From Clostridiales bacterium (GTDB lineage Bacteria > Bacillota > Clostridia > Caldicoprobacterales > UBA3941): a stretch of 23,154 nt of DNA. Positions 15,784-22,871 of the stretch are shown in pieces; the first letter of the stretch is position 1; each line of letters opens with the position of its first letter. The notes below the pieces were generated by a model. The model saw nothing but the letters and a program-made list of their open reading frames with translations, ran no database searches and had not been told where the DNA came from. The stretch is from contig JAAYKZ010000022.1 in the NCBI GenBank assembly GCA_012522165.1, positions 1 through 23,154 on the forward strand, in the 5' to 3' direction. The position numbers were made by a program, and so were the translations under genes.

Positions 15784-16023
15784 ATGGGTACACTAGAGTT
15801 AATAGCTACCATTTTTCTCGTTATATTTGAGCTATTTTTGATTATTGTAGTACTCCTCCAGTCAGGAAAATCTGCTGGCCTATCAGCATCCTTGGGTGGA
15901 AGCACGGAAACTTTCTTTGGGAAAAACAGGTCCAGAAGCTTTGAAGGAAGGCTTCAAAGACTTACTACTATTTCAGCTGCTGGTTTTATTATTTTATCAA
16001 TATTGTTAGCAATTTTAGATTAG
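15784..16023 (+). CDS. secG: Protein-export membrane protein SecG
   Basis: A small subunit of the SecYEG translocon that helps SecA-driven export. From ATG 15784 it has 79 residues, with two membrane helices (about 5-25 and 60-78) separated by the conserved cytoplasmic loop LLQSGKSAGLSASLGG (24-39) and a basic segment. An in-frame ATG at 15778 is only two bases from the AGGGAGGG ribosome site (15768-15775), while ATG 15784 is eight bases away, so the latter is preferred. It has its own promoter and terminator. The order secG-rnr-smpB-ssrA is conserved in Firmicutes. Confidence 0.93.
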   Translation: MGTLELIATIFLVIFELFLIIVVLLQSGKSAGLSASLGGSTETFFGKNRSRSFEGRLQRLTTISAAGFIILSILLAILD

Positions 16024-16031
16024 ATTCAAAG

Positions 16032-16060
16032 AACGACCCTGAAAGGTCGTTTTTTATTTA
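16032..16060 (+). terminator. secG terminator
   Basis: AACGACC (16032-16038) pairs with GGTCGTT (16045-16051) around a 6-base loop, ending in a T6 run and TTATTT. Confidence 0.88.
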
Positions 16061-16081
16061 TAAAAAAACTAAAGAAAAATC

Positions 16082-16110
16082 TCTTAGCTGGTTATAATAA
16101 TGGTTATAAT
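16082..16110 (+). promoter_or_regulatory. Possible rnr promoter with duplicated -10
   Basis: The 11-mer TGGTTATAATA occurs twice in tandem (16089-16099, 16101-16111), giving two TATAAT boxes. Only a weak -35 (TCTTAG, 16082-16087) pairs with the second. A transcript from here would carry the large inverted repeat in its leader. Confidence 0.35.
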
Positions 16111-16126
16111 ACATAATAGATTAATG

Positions 16127-16239
16127 GATTCTTAATGGCTATTGAACGCTTACTTCATCACTGATTTGAAGAAAACTAAAAACAGTTTTCTTAGGCAAAT
16201 AAGGGTAAGTCATTTACATTTCAATAGCTATTAAGAATC
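16127..16239 (+). repeat. 113-base nested inverted repeat in the rnr leader
   Basis: Outer arms of 20 bases (16127-16146 and 16220-16239) match with a single G-T pair. Inside, CTTAC/GTAAG (16149-16153, 16205-16209), ATTTG/CAAAT (16164-16168, 16196-16200) and AAGAAAACT/AGTTTTCTT (16169-16177, 16184-16192) continue the same arm. No coding capacity is seen. The arm core TAATGGCTATTGA (16133-16145) is identical to the palindrome after hsp20. It could be a small non-autonomous mobile element or a structured leader RNA. Confidence 0.7.
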
Positions 16240-16300
16240 ACAACTGTTGAATTAGCATAATAGGCTAAATTAAGGATACTAAAGAATAGGAGGATAAGTA

Positions 16301-18427
16301 TTGGATATAAAAGAGAAGATACTAGAGATATTGAGAGAAAAAAATACACCACCTTTGTTTCCCGATAAGTTAATGGAAATTCTAGAAATATCGGAGCAAG
16401 ATAGATATATTTTTCTTGATATACTAGATGATATGGTTGAAGATGGCAAGCTGGTGATGACCAGAAAAAAGAAGTATGCTCTGCCTGAGACTTTAGGTTT
16501 TCTAGTGGGACGTTTGCAGGGTAATCAACAAAAAGGGTTTGCCTTCTTTATACCTGATGATGAAAATGAAGAGGATGTATTTATCCCTGCAGAAAACCTA
16601 AATACTGCAATGCATAATGATAGAGTTATGATTCGAATTCTAAAAAATGGACATAGCTCTGCCCGCTCTAGGGAAGGTGAAGTTTATAAGGTACTGTCTA
16701 GAGCCAATAAGACTGTAGTGGGTACATTCGAAAAAGATAGGAATTTTGGATTTGTAATACCCGATGATTCTAGAATCAGCAACGACATCTTTGTTTCCAA
16801 AGACAATATGCAAGGTGCTGAAACAGGCCATAAGGTAGTAGTAGAAATATTAAGGTGGCCTGATTTAAGGAGAAACCCAGAAGGTCGGATTATAGAAATA
16901 CTAGGGCATAAGGATGAGGCTGGCACCGATATATTATCTATTATTCGCCAGTTTAATCTTCCTGAGGAGTTTCCACAGGAAGTTTTGGCTGTGGCAAAAA
17001 AGATACCTCAAAGTGTATCTCAAGATGAAATAGCCAAAAGAAAAGATTTAAGGCATTTAAAGGCTTTTACAATAGATGGTGCAGATGCAAAGGATTTGGA
17101 TGATGCAATATCCATTGAAAAAATGGATAATGGCAACTTTAAATTGGGAGTTCATATAGCCGATGTAAATCACTATGTTTTTGCTGACAGTCCCATAGAT
17201 AAGGAGGCATTTGTTAGAGGAACCAGTGTTTACTTAGTAGATCGTGTAGTTCCTATGCTGCCAAGAGAGCTGTCAAATGGTATTTGCAGCCTAAATCCAG
17301 ATGAAGACCGTCTAGCCATGTCTGTAATTATGGAGATTAACAGACAAGGTAAAGTGGTAGATTTCACTATAGATGAAACTGTTATTAGAAGTCGTAAAAG
17401 AATGATATACGAAGAAGTAACCAAAATATTAGAAGAAAAAGATCCAGAGCTCATGGCTGAATATGAAGATTTTATCGAAGAATTGGAAATGGCTAAGGAG
17501 CTATGTGAAATCCTCAATGCCCGAAGAGTAGAAAGGGGAAGTATAGATTTTAACTTGGTTGAAACCCAAATAATATTAGATGAAAATGGAAAGCCCATTG
17601 ACATAAAGCCAGTTGAGCGTGGAATATCCAACAGAATGATAGAAGAATTTATGCTAGTATGCAATGAGACTATAGCTGAATATATGTATTGGCAGGAACT
17701 TCCCTTTATGTATAGGGTTCATGAAGATCCAGATATAGAAAAAATGCTAGACTTTAATGAATTTATCCATAATTTTGGTTATTATTTAAAAGGTATAGGA
17801 GAAGGGGTTCATCCCAAAGTGCTGCAAGAGTTATTAGAAAACGTAAAGGGTAAACCAGAAGAGGGGATTATCAGTGCTGTTATGCTTAGATCTTTGCAAA
17901 AAGCAAGATACAGCCATGAAAATCTAGGACACTTTGGGCTGGCTACCAAGAACTATTGCCATTTTACTGCTCCTATCAGGCGGTATCCTGACTTAATGAT
18001 TCACCGCATTATTAAAGAATCTATACATGGTAAGTTAAATAAGAAGAGGATAAAGGAGTTAGAGGAAATGCTGCCTAGTATGGCGGAGCATTGTTCAAAA
18101 CGAGAGAGAGTAGCTGATGAAGCAGAGCGAGAAACTGATGACCTTAAAAAGGTTGAATTTATGCTGGATAAATTAGGCCAGGAATTTGATGGTATAATTT
18201 CCGGTGTAACAAATTACGGAATATATGTTCAACTTCCCAATACTGTAGAAGGTTTGGTACGAATTAGTGCTATAGAAGACGATTATTATGTTTATAATGA
18301 AAAGCACTATTGTCTAATAGGCGAAAGAACAAGAAGAATACTTAGATTAGGAGATTCTGTCAGAGTTAAAGTAGCCAAGGTTGATATGGTTATGAGAAAT
18401 ATAGATTTTGTACTAGTTGAACCATAA
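16301..18427 (+). CDS. rnr: Ribonuclease R
   Basis: A 3'-to-5' exoribonuclease that degrades structured RNA and, with tmRNA-SmpB, the defective messages of stalled ribosomes. The 708 residues hold an N-terminal helix-turn-helix (about 1-65), two cold-shock domains (about 66-205), the RNB catalytic domain (about 250-570) and a C-terminal S1 domain (about 625-708). The four metal-binding aspartates have the right spacing: D259, D265, D267 and D268 in TIDGADAKDLDDAIS. IADVNHYV and PIRRYPDLMIHR complete the RNB signature. The start is TTG, seven bases after AGGAGG (16288-16293). It is separated from smpB by 126 bases with a new promoter. No lysine-rich tail is present, unlike the E. coli enzyme. 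Confidence 0.95.
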   Translation: MDIKEKILEILREKNTPPLFPDKLMEILEISEQDRYIFLDILDDMVEDGKLVMTRKKKYALPETLGFLVGRLQGNQQKGFAFFIPDDENEEDVFIPAENLNTAMHNDRVMIRILKNGHSSARSREGEVYKVLSRANKTVVGTFEKDRNFGFVIPDDSRISNDIFVSKDNMQGAETGHKVVVEILRWPDLRRNPEGRIIEILGHKDEAGTDILSIIRQFNLPEEFPQEVLAVAKKIPQSVSQDEIAKRKDLRHLKAFTIDGADAKDLDDAISIEKMDNGNFKLGVHIADVNHYVFADSPIDKEAFVRGTSVYLVDRVVPMLPRELSNGICSLNPDEDRLAMSVIMEINRQGKVVDFTIDETVIRSRKRMIYEEVTKILEEKDPELMAEYEDFIEELEMAKELCEILNARRVERGSIDFNLVETQIILDENGKPIDIKPVERGISNRMIEEFMLVCNETIAEYMYWQELPFMYRVHEDPDIEKMLDFNEFIHNFGYYLKGIGEGVHPKVLQELLENVKGKPEEGIISAVMLRSLQKARYSHENLGHFGLATKNYCHFTAPIRRYPDLMIHRIIKESIHGKLNKKRIKELEEMLPSMAEHCSKRERVADEAERETDDLKKVEFMLDKLGQEFDGIISGVTNYGIYVQLPNTVEGLVRISAIEDDYYVYNEKHYCLIGERTRRILRLGDSVRVKVAKVDMVMRNIDFVLVEP

Positions 18428-18446
18428 ATTAGGTACATGCCCATCC

Positions 18447-18475
18447 TTGACAGGGCACATTGGGTATGTTAATAT
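18447..18475 (+). promoter_or_regulatory. smpB promoter
   Basis: A perfect TTGACA (18447-18452), 17 bases and TAATAT (18470-18475) lie 19 bases after the rnr stop. In the leader CCCTAT (18501-18506) can pair with ATAGGG (18523-18528), followed by TTATTTTAT, a weak attenuator-like hairpin. Confidence 0.7.
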
Positions 18476-18553
18476 TATAATGCAACTATAATGATATTGT
18501 CCCTATTTGTTGGTTACAGCAGATAGGGTTATTTTATCGAAGTAGGTGAGATA

Positions 18554-19021
18554 TTGGCTAGCGATAGCATCAAGGTTATTGCTCAAAACCGAAAAGCACG
18601 GCACGATTATTTTATAGATGAAACTCTAGAAGCTGGAATAGTGCTTTCAGGAACTGAAGTTAAGTCTATTCGTTTGGGCAAGGTAACCCTAAAGGATAGT
18701 TATGCCGATATAAGAAACGGCGAGGTTTTTTTAAACAACATGCATATAAGCCCTTATGAAAAGGGCAATATAGCCAACAAAGATCCATTGCGTAGTCGCA
18801 AGCTATTGCTTCATAAAAGGGAAATAAATAAACTTATTGGCTATGTACAGCAAAAGGGATTTACCCTAATCCCTCTTAAGGTATATTTAAAAAGAGGGTT
18901 AGTAAAAATAGAACTAGCTGTGGCTCGTGGTAAGAAAGTATATGATAAACGCAGAGATATCGCAAGACGAGATGCTGAGAGGGCTATGGCTAAGGCCTTT
19001 AGGGAAAGCCAAAAGATATAG
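18554..19021 (+). CDS. smpB: SsrA-binding protein SmpB
   Basis: Binds the tRNA-like part of tmRNA and brings it to stalled ribosomes for trans-translation. The 155-residue length is typical. Conserved blocks: IAQNRKARHDYFIDE (9-23), GTEVKSIRLGKV (33-44), SYADIRNGEVFL (49-60), HISPYEKGN (64-72) and the basic C-terminal tail KKVYDKRRDIARRDAER (127-143) that enters the mRNA channel. The start is TTG with AGGTGAG (18544-18550) close upstream, which pairs well with the 16S tail. The stop ends only seven bases before the tmRNA 5' end. Confidence 0.96.
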   Translation: MASDSIKVIAQNRKARHDYFIDETLEAGIVLSGTEVKSIRLGKVTLKDSYADIRNGEVFLNNMHISPYEKGNIANKDPLRSRKLLLHKREINKLIGYVQQKGFTLIPLKVYLKRGLVKIELAVARGKKVYDKRRDIARRDAERAMAKAFRESQKI

Positions 19022-19028
19022 TTAATAT

Positions 19029-19383
19029 GGGGGCGTACTGGTTTCGACGGGGATGATAGAGGTGAGAGAAGCGAGCTGCGGACTCCGGGGCCGCATCAAC
19101 AACCTGGAATTAAAAATAAACGCAAACAACGATAATTACGCTTTAGCTGCTGCTTAAAGCAGCTACGTCTCTCCTGTAGTACCCGCACTATAGGAAGAGG
19201 CGACGATTTAGCGGGGAACTAGCCTAACAAAGCTTTGAGTTAGGCCGGACTTTATGAAGCTACTGAAGCTGGAATCCTGTCAGTGGGAGTCCAGTGGAGG
19301 GAATGTCAAAACACTGACTGCGCTCGGAGATGCTTTCACTGATATATCTCCGGACAGGGGTTCAACTCCCCTCGCCTCCACCA
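19029..19383 (+). ncRNA. ssrA: tmRNA (transfer-messenger RNA)
   Basis: A 355-base tmRNA. The 5' end GGGGGCG (19029-19035) pairs with CGCCTCC (19373-19379), leaving ACCA encoded at the 3' end; the conserved ACTGGTTTCGACGGGG follows the 5' arm, and the T-arm AGGGGTTCAACTCCCCT precedes the 3' arm. The reading frame resumes at GCA 19122 and ends at TAA 19155-19157, giving the tag ANNDNYALAAA. The stop lies in the loop of helix 5 (TAGCTGCT 19144-19151 with AGCAGCTA 19158-19165), as expected. It tags proteins on stalled ribosomes for proteolysis. TATAGT (19017-19022) is well placed as its -10 box but lacks a good -35, so it may also come from smpB read-through followed by 5' processing. Confidence 0.97.
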
Positions 19384-19388
19384 CATAA

Positions 19389-19440
19389 AAAGGACTGTTA
19401 GTTGATGAGAATCAACTAACAGTCCTTTACCTATTTTATT
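19389..19440 (+). terminator. ssrA terminator
   Basis: A perfect 18-bp stem (19389-19406 with 19411-19428) capped by a GAGA tetraloop is followed by ACCTATTTTATT. Confidence 0.85.
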
Positions 19441-19774
19441 GAAGGAATATTTAGAAGTTTGTTGAAGGATATATTACAGAATATGATGTGAGTAGAGTTG
19501 CATGAGAATCTCGACGATTTAAAAAGGGACTGACCCCTTAATTTTGGACAAAAGCTTACTATTATTTTCAATAGACCTAGAATTACTTATCATAAATGAT
19601 TTAAGTACCCTATTGTGAATCAAGCGGTCAATTATGCGGCAGAGGGATATATACAAGCGGGCAACAATATTGACAATGGTTGCTAAATTATTCGATTTTG
19701 GCAATGCCTTGTTCAACACTCAAGATTATAAACTGGTACAAGAGATTATAATATTTTTTATGGAGGACTTAGCT
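19441..19774. other. Intergenic stretch after ssrA, no convincing gene
   Basis: Short open frames on both strands here lack ribosome sites. AAGGG-ACTGAC-CCCTT (19524-19539) followed by AATTTTGGACAAAAG resembles the end sequences of some IS3-group insertion elements, but no transposase and no matching second end are visible. The region may be the scar of a past insertion next to ssrA. A frame in phase with the oxidoreductase runs from ATG 19634 but has no ribosome site. Confidence 0.3.
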
Positions 19775-21001
19775 ATGGTTAACAATTATTCAAGCAGTAC
19801 AAGACAAATTCTGATTGTGGGAAGCGGAGTTGCAGGGCTTTCGGCAGCAAAGGCAGCCAGAAACCAGGACCCAGAGGCTGATATTATTATGTTTGGCGAG
19901 GAAAACCGGTTACCCTATTACAGGCTCCGATTATGTGATTACATAGGCAAGAGTCTGGATGTTGATACCCTTGAAATCAACAAAGAGGAATGGTTTGAGA
20001 AAAACAGGATTCGAGTTGAGATTTCCTCAAAAGTTACAGCAATAGAACCCAAAGCCAGGAAGATCAGCATAAATGGCAAAGAGTATGGCTATGATAGTCT
20101 GATACTAGCTACCGGAAGTACACCAATCATGCCTCCTTTTAAGGGCAGGGAACTTTCGGGTGTCCATACCATATGGACCTGTGAGGATATCGTCGATATC
20201 AATAGGAGCCTTCAGAATGCAAAAAAAGCAGCTGTTATTGGCGGTGGGTTACTTGGGCTGGAGGCTGCACACAAGATCTGTGAAATGGGTATTGACGTAT
20301 CATTGATAGAAGGCATGCCAAGACTTTTGCCCAAACAACTGGATGAAGATGGCTCACAAATATTCACAAGAAAGGTGCAGAGCCTGGGCATATCGGTGTT
20401 CTGCGGGAAATCTGTAGTAGGGTTTGAAGGTGATAATAATGGCCATGTTGCACAAGTGCGTATGGCTGATGACACCTTGATTGAAGCCGATGTTGTCATT
20501 GTATCGGTAGGTGTTGCACCTAACACCGCTTTATTCCAGAATAGTGGTTTGAGTATGGACCGCTTTTTAAATGTTAATGAAAAGATGGAAACTAGCATTC
20601 AGGATATATATGCAGCGGGTGATGTTGCCAGCGTCAACGGCAAATGGTTTGGATTGTGGACAGCCGCCAGTAGACAGGGACAGGTTGCAGGAACTAATGC
20701 CGCGGGAGGAAATGCCGTCTACGAAACAACTGATATTCCTTATGTACTAAATACTATGGGAACAAGGGTGGTTTGTTCAGGTGATACAGGTGTTATCCAA
20801 TCTGATACTCCTGAAGCTGCTTATGAAATAGATCAAAGGATTGACAAAGATCAATTTGCCTATTCCAAACTTGTATTCTATAAGGGATTATTCGTTGCTT
20901 ATATGCTTGTTGGTGAACCGGCAAAAGCTTTCAATAAGCTCCGACCACTGATTAATACCAGTGTAAGTGCTGACACCATTAATAATATTCTATATAAATA
21001 G
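19775..21001 (+). CDS. FAD-dependent NAD(P)H oxidoreductase (rubredoxin/nitrite-reductase-like flavoprotein)
   Basis: A pyridine nucleotide-disulphide oxidoreductase-family flavoprotein of 408 residues, predicted to pass electrons from NAD(P)H to a small redox partner such as rubredoxin. Domains: FAD loop ILIVGSGVAGLSAAKAAR (12-29), LPYYRLRLCDYIGK (46-59), the ATG motif LILATGSTP (109-117), NAD loop AAVIGGGLLGLEAA (152-165), and the second FAD motif DIYAAGDVA (277-285). The tail 320-408 resembles rubredoxin-reductase C-terminal domains. The start ATG 19775 has GGAGG (19762-19766) eight bases upstream; a frame opening at 19634 adds 47 residues without family resemblance and is rejected. No rubredoxin gene is nearby. 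Three sampled 60-base lines have 28-31 G+C, against about 20 in rnr, hinting at transfer. The electron acceptor is unknown. Confidence 0.85.
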   Translation: MVNNYSSSTRQILIVGSGVAGLSAAKAARNQDPEADIIMFGEENRLPYYRLRLCDYIGKSLDVDTLEINKEEWFEKNRIRVEISSKVTAIEPKARKISINGKEYGYDSLILATGSTPIMPPFKGRELSGVHTIWTCEDIVDINRSLQNAKKAAVIGGGLLGLEAAHKICEMGIDVSLIEGMPRLLPKQLDEDGSQIFTRKVQSLGISVFCGKSVVGFEGDNNGHVAQVRMADDTLIEADVVIVSVGVAPNTALFQNSGLSMDRFLNVNEKMETSIQDIYAAGDVASVNGKWFGLWTAASRQGQVAGTNAAGGNAVYETTDIPYVLNTMGTRVVCSGDTGVIQSDTPEAAYEIDQRIDKDQFAYSKLVFYKGLFVAYMLVGEPAKAFNKLRPLINTSVSADTINNILYK

Positions 21002-21174
21002 CTGATACGGTAATCATTCACATAAAGCTCAATTATCCCACCAATAAGGCGAAATCCAAGGGTTTAGTTGATTGATGTATGCAAGGTGTGAGTGAAGGTT
21101 AAGTAGTATTTTAAGATTTTTGACAAAATGCTTTCACTCCCAATTAATACCAATATTTTGGATTATTTATCTAA

Positions 21175-21330
21175 GGTATTCCGCATTTTTATGTAACACT
21201 TGATGACATTATAGATTTGCTCGCTGATTATGATATTGACAGAATCCGGCATATAGACGACTGCTATATTGCTGGAAAAAAGCAGAACAGTAAACACTAT
21301 TTCATAACTGCAATCCTGCGTAGGAAATGA
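21175..21330 (+). pseudogene. C-terminal remnant of a SAM-dependent methyltransferase-like gene
   Basis: After an in-frame TAA at 21172, 51 codons read from GIPHFYVTLDDII to KQNSKHYFITAILRRK before TGA. The pattern (IPHFYV, then a HIDDCYI strand, then NSKHYF near the end) is what I recall from the C-terminus of class I SAM-dependent methyltransferases. There is no start codon or ribosome site and no cofactor-binding part upstream, so it is a fragment. 21002-21174 otherwise holds only a weak inverted repeat (GAGTGAA 21090-21096 with TTCACTC 21133-21139). The family assignment is from memory of pattern only. Confidence 0.45.
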
Positions 21331-21338
21331 GTAATTCT

Positions 21339-21925
21339 ATGAATATTGGATATTTACGCGGAATTTTGTCCGGCATTCAAGAGATAACGGTAGTAGGTAA
21401 GAGTGTTAAAGAGGATGGTGTCAGCTCTCCAACAAGAATCCAGAGCTGCGTTTTGTAATGGGACCATGCCATGAAGTACATCAAGTTGAAAAACCTATTA
21501 CTTTGGTTGTTGGAGAGGACTATCCCGATAAATTAATGTTTCGGGATGTAGCTACCGGTGTTGAACACTGGGTACAGATTAACAGAGTGTATTTGTTGGA
21601 TATGTGGGAAGAAGCGGATAAGATCTTTTCTAATCCCAACTTCCTGGAGCAACTGACCTCTGAGGAAATTACTCAGATAAGGTTAGACTTTGAGAGAAAA
21701 CTTTTGGATGCAAAACCTTTATCTAGAAGTAGTGGCATGGGATTCATAATCTGGCCTGATCAACCCACAGGAACTCTGGGATTAAGGCTGAAAGCAGCCC
21801 TTATACAGGAGCCTTTTCTGGCAAACACTAATACAATCCAGGTAGAATTATTCCAATATATTCATACTACTACCAGAGATGATATTCTATTTGCCCAAAT
21901 CACTGGGAGGAAATTGATAATATAA
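21339..21925 (+). pseudogene. Hypothetical protein, probably frameshifted
   Basis: I do not recognise the family. Two frames join: ATG 21339 opens MNIGYLRGILSGIQEITVVG and runs to TAA 21456. A second frame, open from 21410, reads QLSNKNPELRFVMGPCHEV and on to TAA 21923-21925. The second frame's only early ATG (21458) has no ribosome site, and the protein-like sequence clearly continues upstream of it. The offset fits a one-base deletion (or two-base insertion) at about 21410-21425. Restored, the protein would be about 195 residues, soluble, with a strand-rich first half (PITLVVGEDYPDK, VEHWVQINRVYLLDMW) and an acidic helix near the middle. If not frameshifted, the gene is 21458-21925, 155 residues. 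Confidence 0.5.
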
Positions 21926-21949
21926 CTTTAAAAATATAAGGAGAATCGT

Positions 21950-22024
21950 ATGAGTATTGATATACAATCAATTTCGAAAAAGGAAAGCATTTTGTTTAAC
22001 AAGACACTTTCCTATGATGGTTAA
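21950..22024 (+). pseudogene. 5' fragment of a truncated gene
   Basis: ATG 21950 with a strong AAGGAG (21938-21943) six bases upstream opens MSIDIQSISKKESILFNKTL and four more codons, then TAA at 22022-22024. Such a good ribosome site with only 24 codons suggests the start of a longer gene whose body was lost where the opposite-strand dehydrogenase now begins. It lies 24 bases after the hypothetical gene and was probably its operon partner. A genuine 24-residue peptide is the alternative. Confidence 0.45.
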
Positions 22025-22034
22025 GTAATTTATT

Positions 22035-22871
22035 CTATTTGGCTTTTGGTTTTTCTTTGCCCATGGAGTTAAATAGCTGTGTGGAGGCTAGAGCGTTGAA
22101 TGGTAGGGATATGTTATGTTTAATTCCTTGGTTGTAAGCAGCGATTAGGTCTTTGAGTAGTACGGCTAGGGCAGTATCAGCCGTCCACTTGGAAACATCA
22201 CTCCAATTTCGAACTACCCAGCTATCCCCAGTACTCACCTGTAGTAATTTTATAATCTCCTCTTCAGGAAGATTATAGTGTTTGGCTAATTTAAGTCCTT
22301 CAGCCATGGCATTTATATTAATACCTAGAATCATATTATTTACTAGTTTTGCCACTTGGCTATTTCCTGGTTCACTTCCATAGTAAAATATATTGGATCC
22401 CATGGCTTCAAAGTATGGTTGGCATGATTTCACGATATCTTCAGAACCTGCAGTCATAATCGATAGAGTTCCAGCTTGAGCACCTGAAGCGCCACCACTT
22501 ACCGCTGCACTAATTAAGGTTAAATCACTTTCTTCTTCAACTTTTCTACTTAATTCGTTCATTGTCTCAGGATCAAGAGTACTCATGACAATGATTGTTT
22601 TATTTTTAGGGTTAGCAGATAATAGACCATCCTCACCGAAAATGATATCTACATTTTGCGCGTAGTCACGAACCATTGAAATGATGGCTTCATCAGCTTG
22701 TACAGCTACCTCCTTAAAAGATTCTACCATTGTGATTCCTGCTGCTTTTGCTTTCTCATAAACACCTTTGAAAGCGTCGAAACCAATTACCTGGTAACCA
22801 GCTTTCTTTAAATTTACTGCCATTGGGAATCCCATTGTTCCAAGTCCTACAAATCCTATTTTTTTACTCAT
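22035..22871 (-). CDS. NAD(P)-dependent beta-hydroxyacid dehydrogenase (3-hydroxyisobutyrate dehydrogenase family)
   Basis: Oxidises a beta-hydroxyacid, or reduces the matching semialdehyde, with NAD(P). The 278-residue protein has the Rossmann loop GFVGLGTMGFPMAVNL (6-21), the substrate-binding SAAVSGGASGAQAGTL (121-136), catalytic K175 in GNSQVAKLVNNM with N179, and KDL at 240-242, so the four family signatures are intact. The substrate (hydroxyisobutyrate, tartronate semialdehyde, succinic semialdehyde or other) cannot be told. AGGAGG (22886-22881) lies seven bases before the ATG. It is 10-20 residues shorter than usual at the C-terminus, ending in GKEKPKAK right at the join with the truncated gene and without a terminator, so its 3' end may have been clipped by a rearrangement. 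Activity is still plausible. Confidence 0.85.
   Translation of the reverse strand: MSKKIGFVGLGTMGFPMAVNLKKAGYQVIGFDAFKGVYEKAKAAGITMVESFKEVAVQADEAIISMVRDYAQNVDIIFGEDGLLSANPKNKTIIVMSTLDPETMNELSRKVEEESDLTLISAAVSGGASGAQAGTLSIMTAGSEDIVKSCQPYFEAMGSNIFYYGSEPGNSQVAKLVNNMILGININAMAEGLKLAKHYNLPEEEIIKLLQVSTGDSWVVRNWSDVSKWTADTALAVLLKDLIAAYNQGIKHNISLPFNALASTQLFNSMGKEKPKAK

Noticed and set aside
19524..19552. Insertion sequence at the GGGACTGACCCCTTAATTTTGGACA-like motif
   Set aside because: There is no transposase frame, no second inverted end and no target duplication in the window; kept only as a possible scar.
19519..19719. 66-codon frame on the minus strand (ends KIKGSVPF)
   Set aside because: It has no ribosome site or recognisable family and overlaps the IS-end-like sequence; it may be chance.
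21395..21425. Programmed -1 frameshifting in the hypothetical gene
   Set aside because: No slippery heptamer or downstream stem is visible near the frame change; a simple mutation explains it better.
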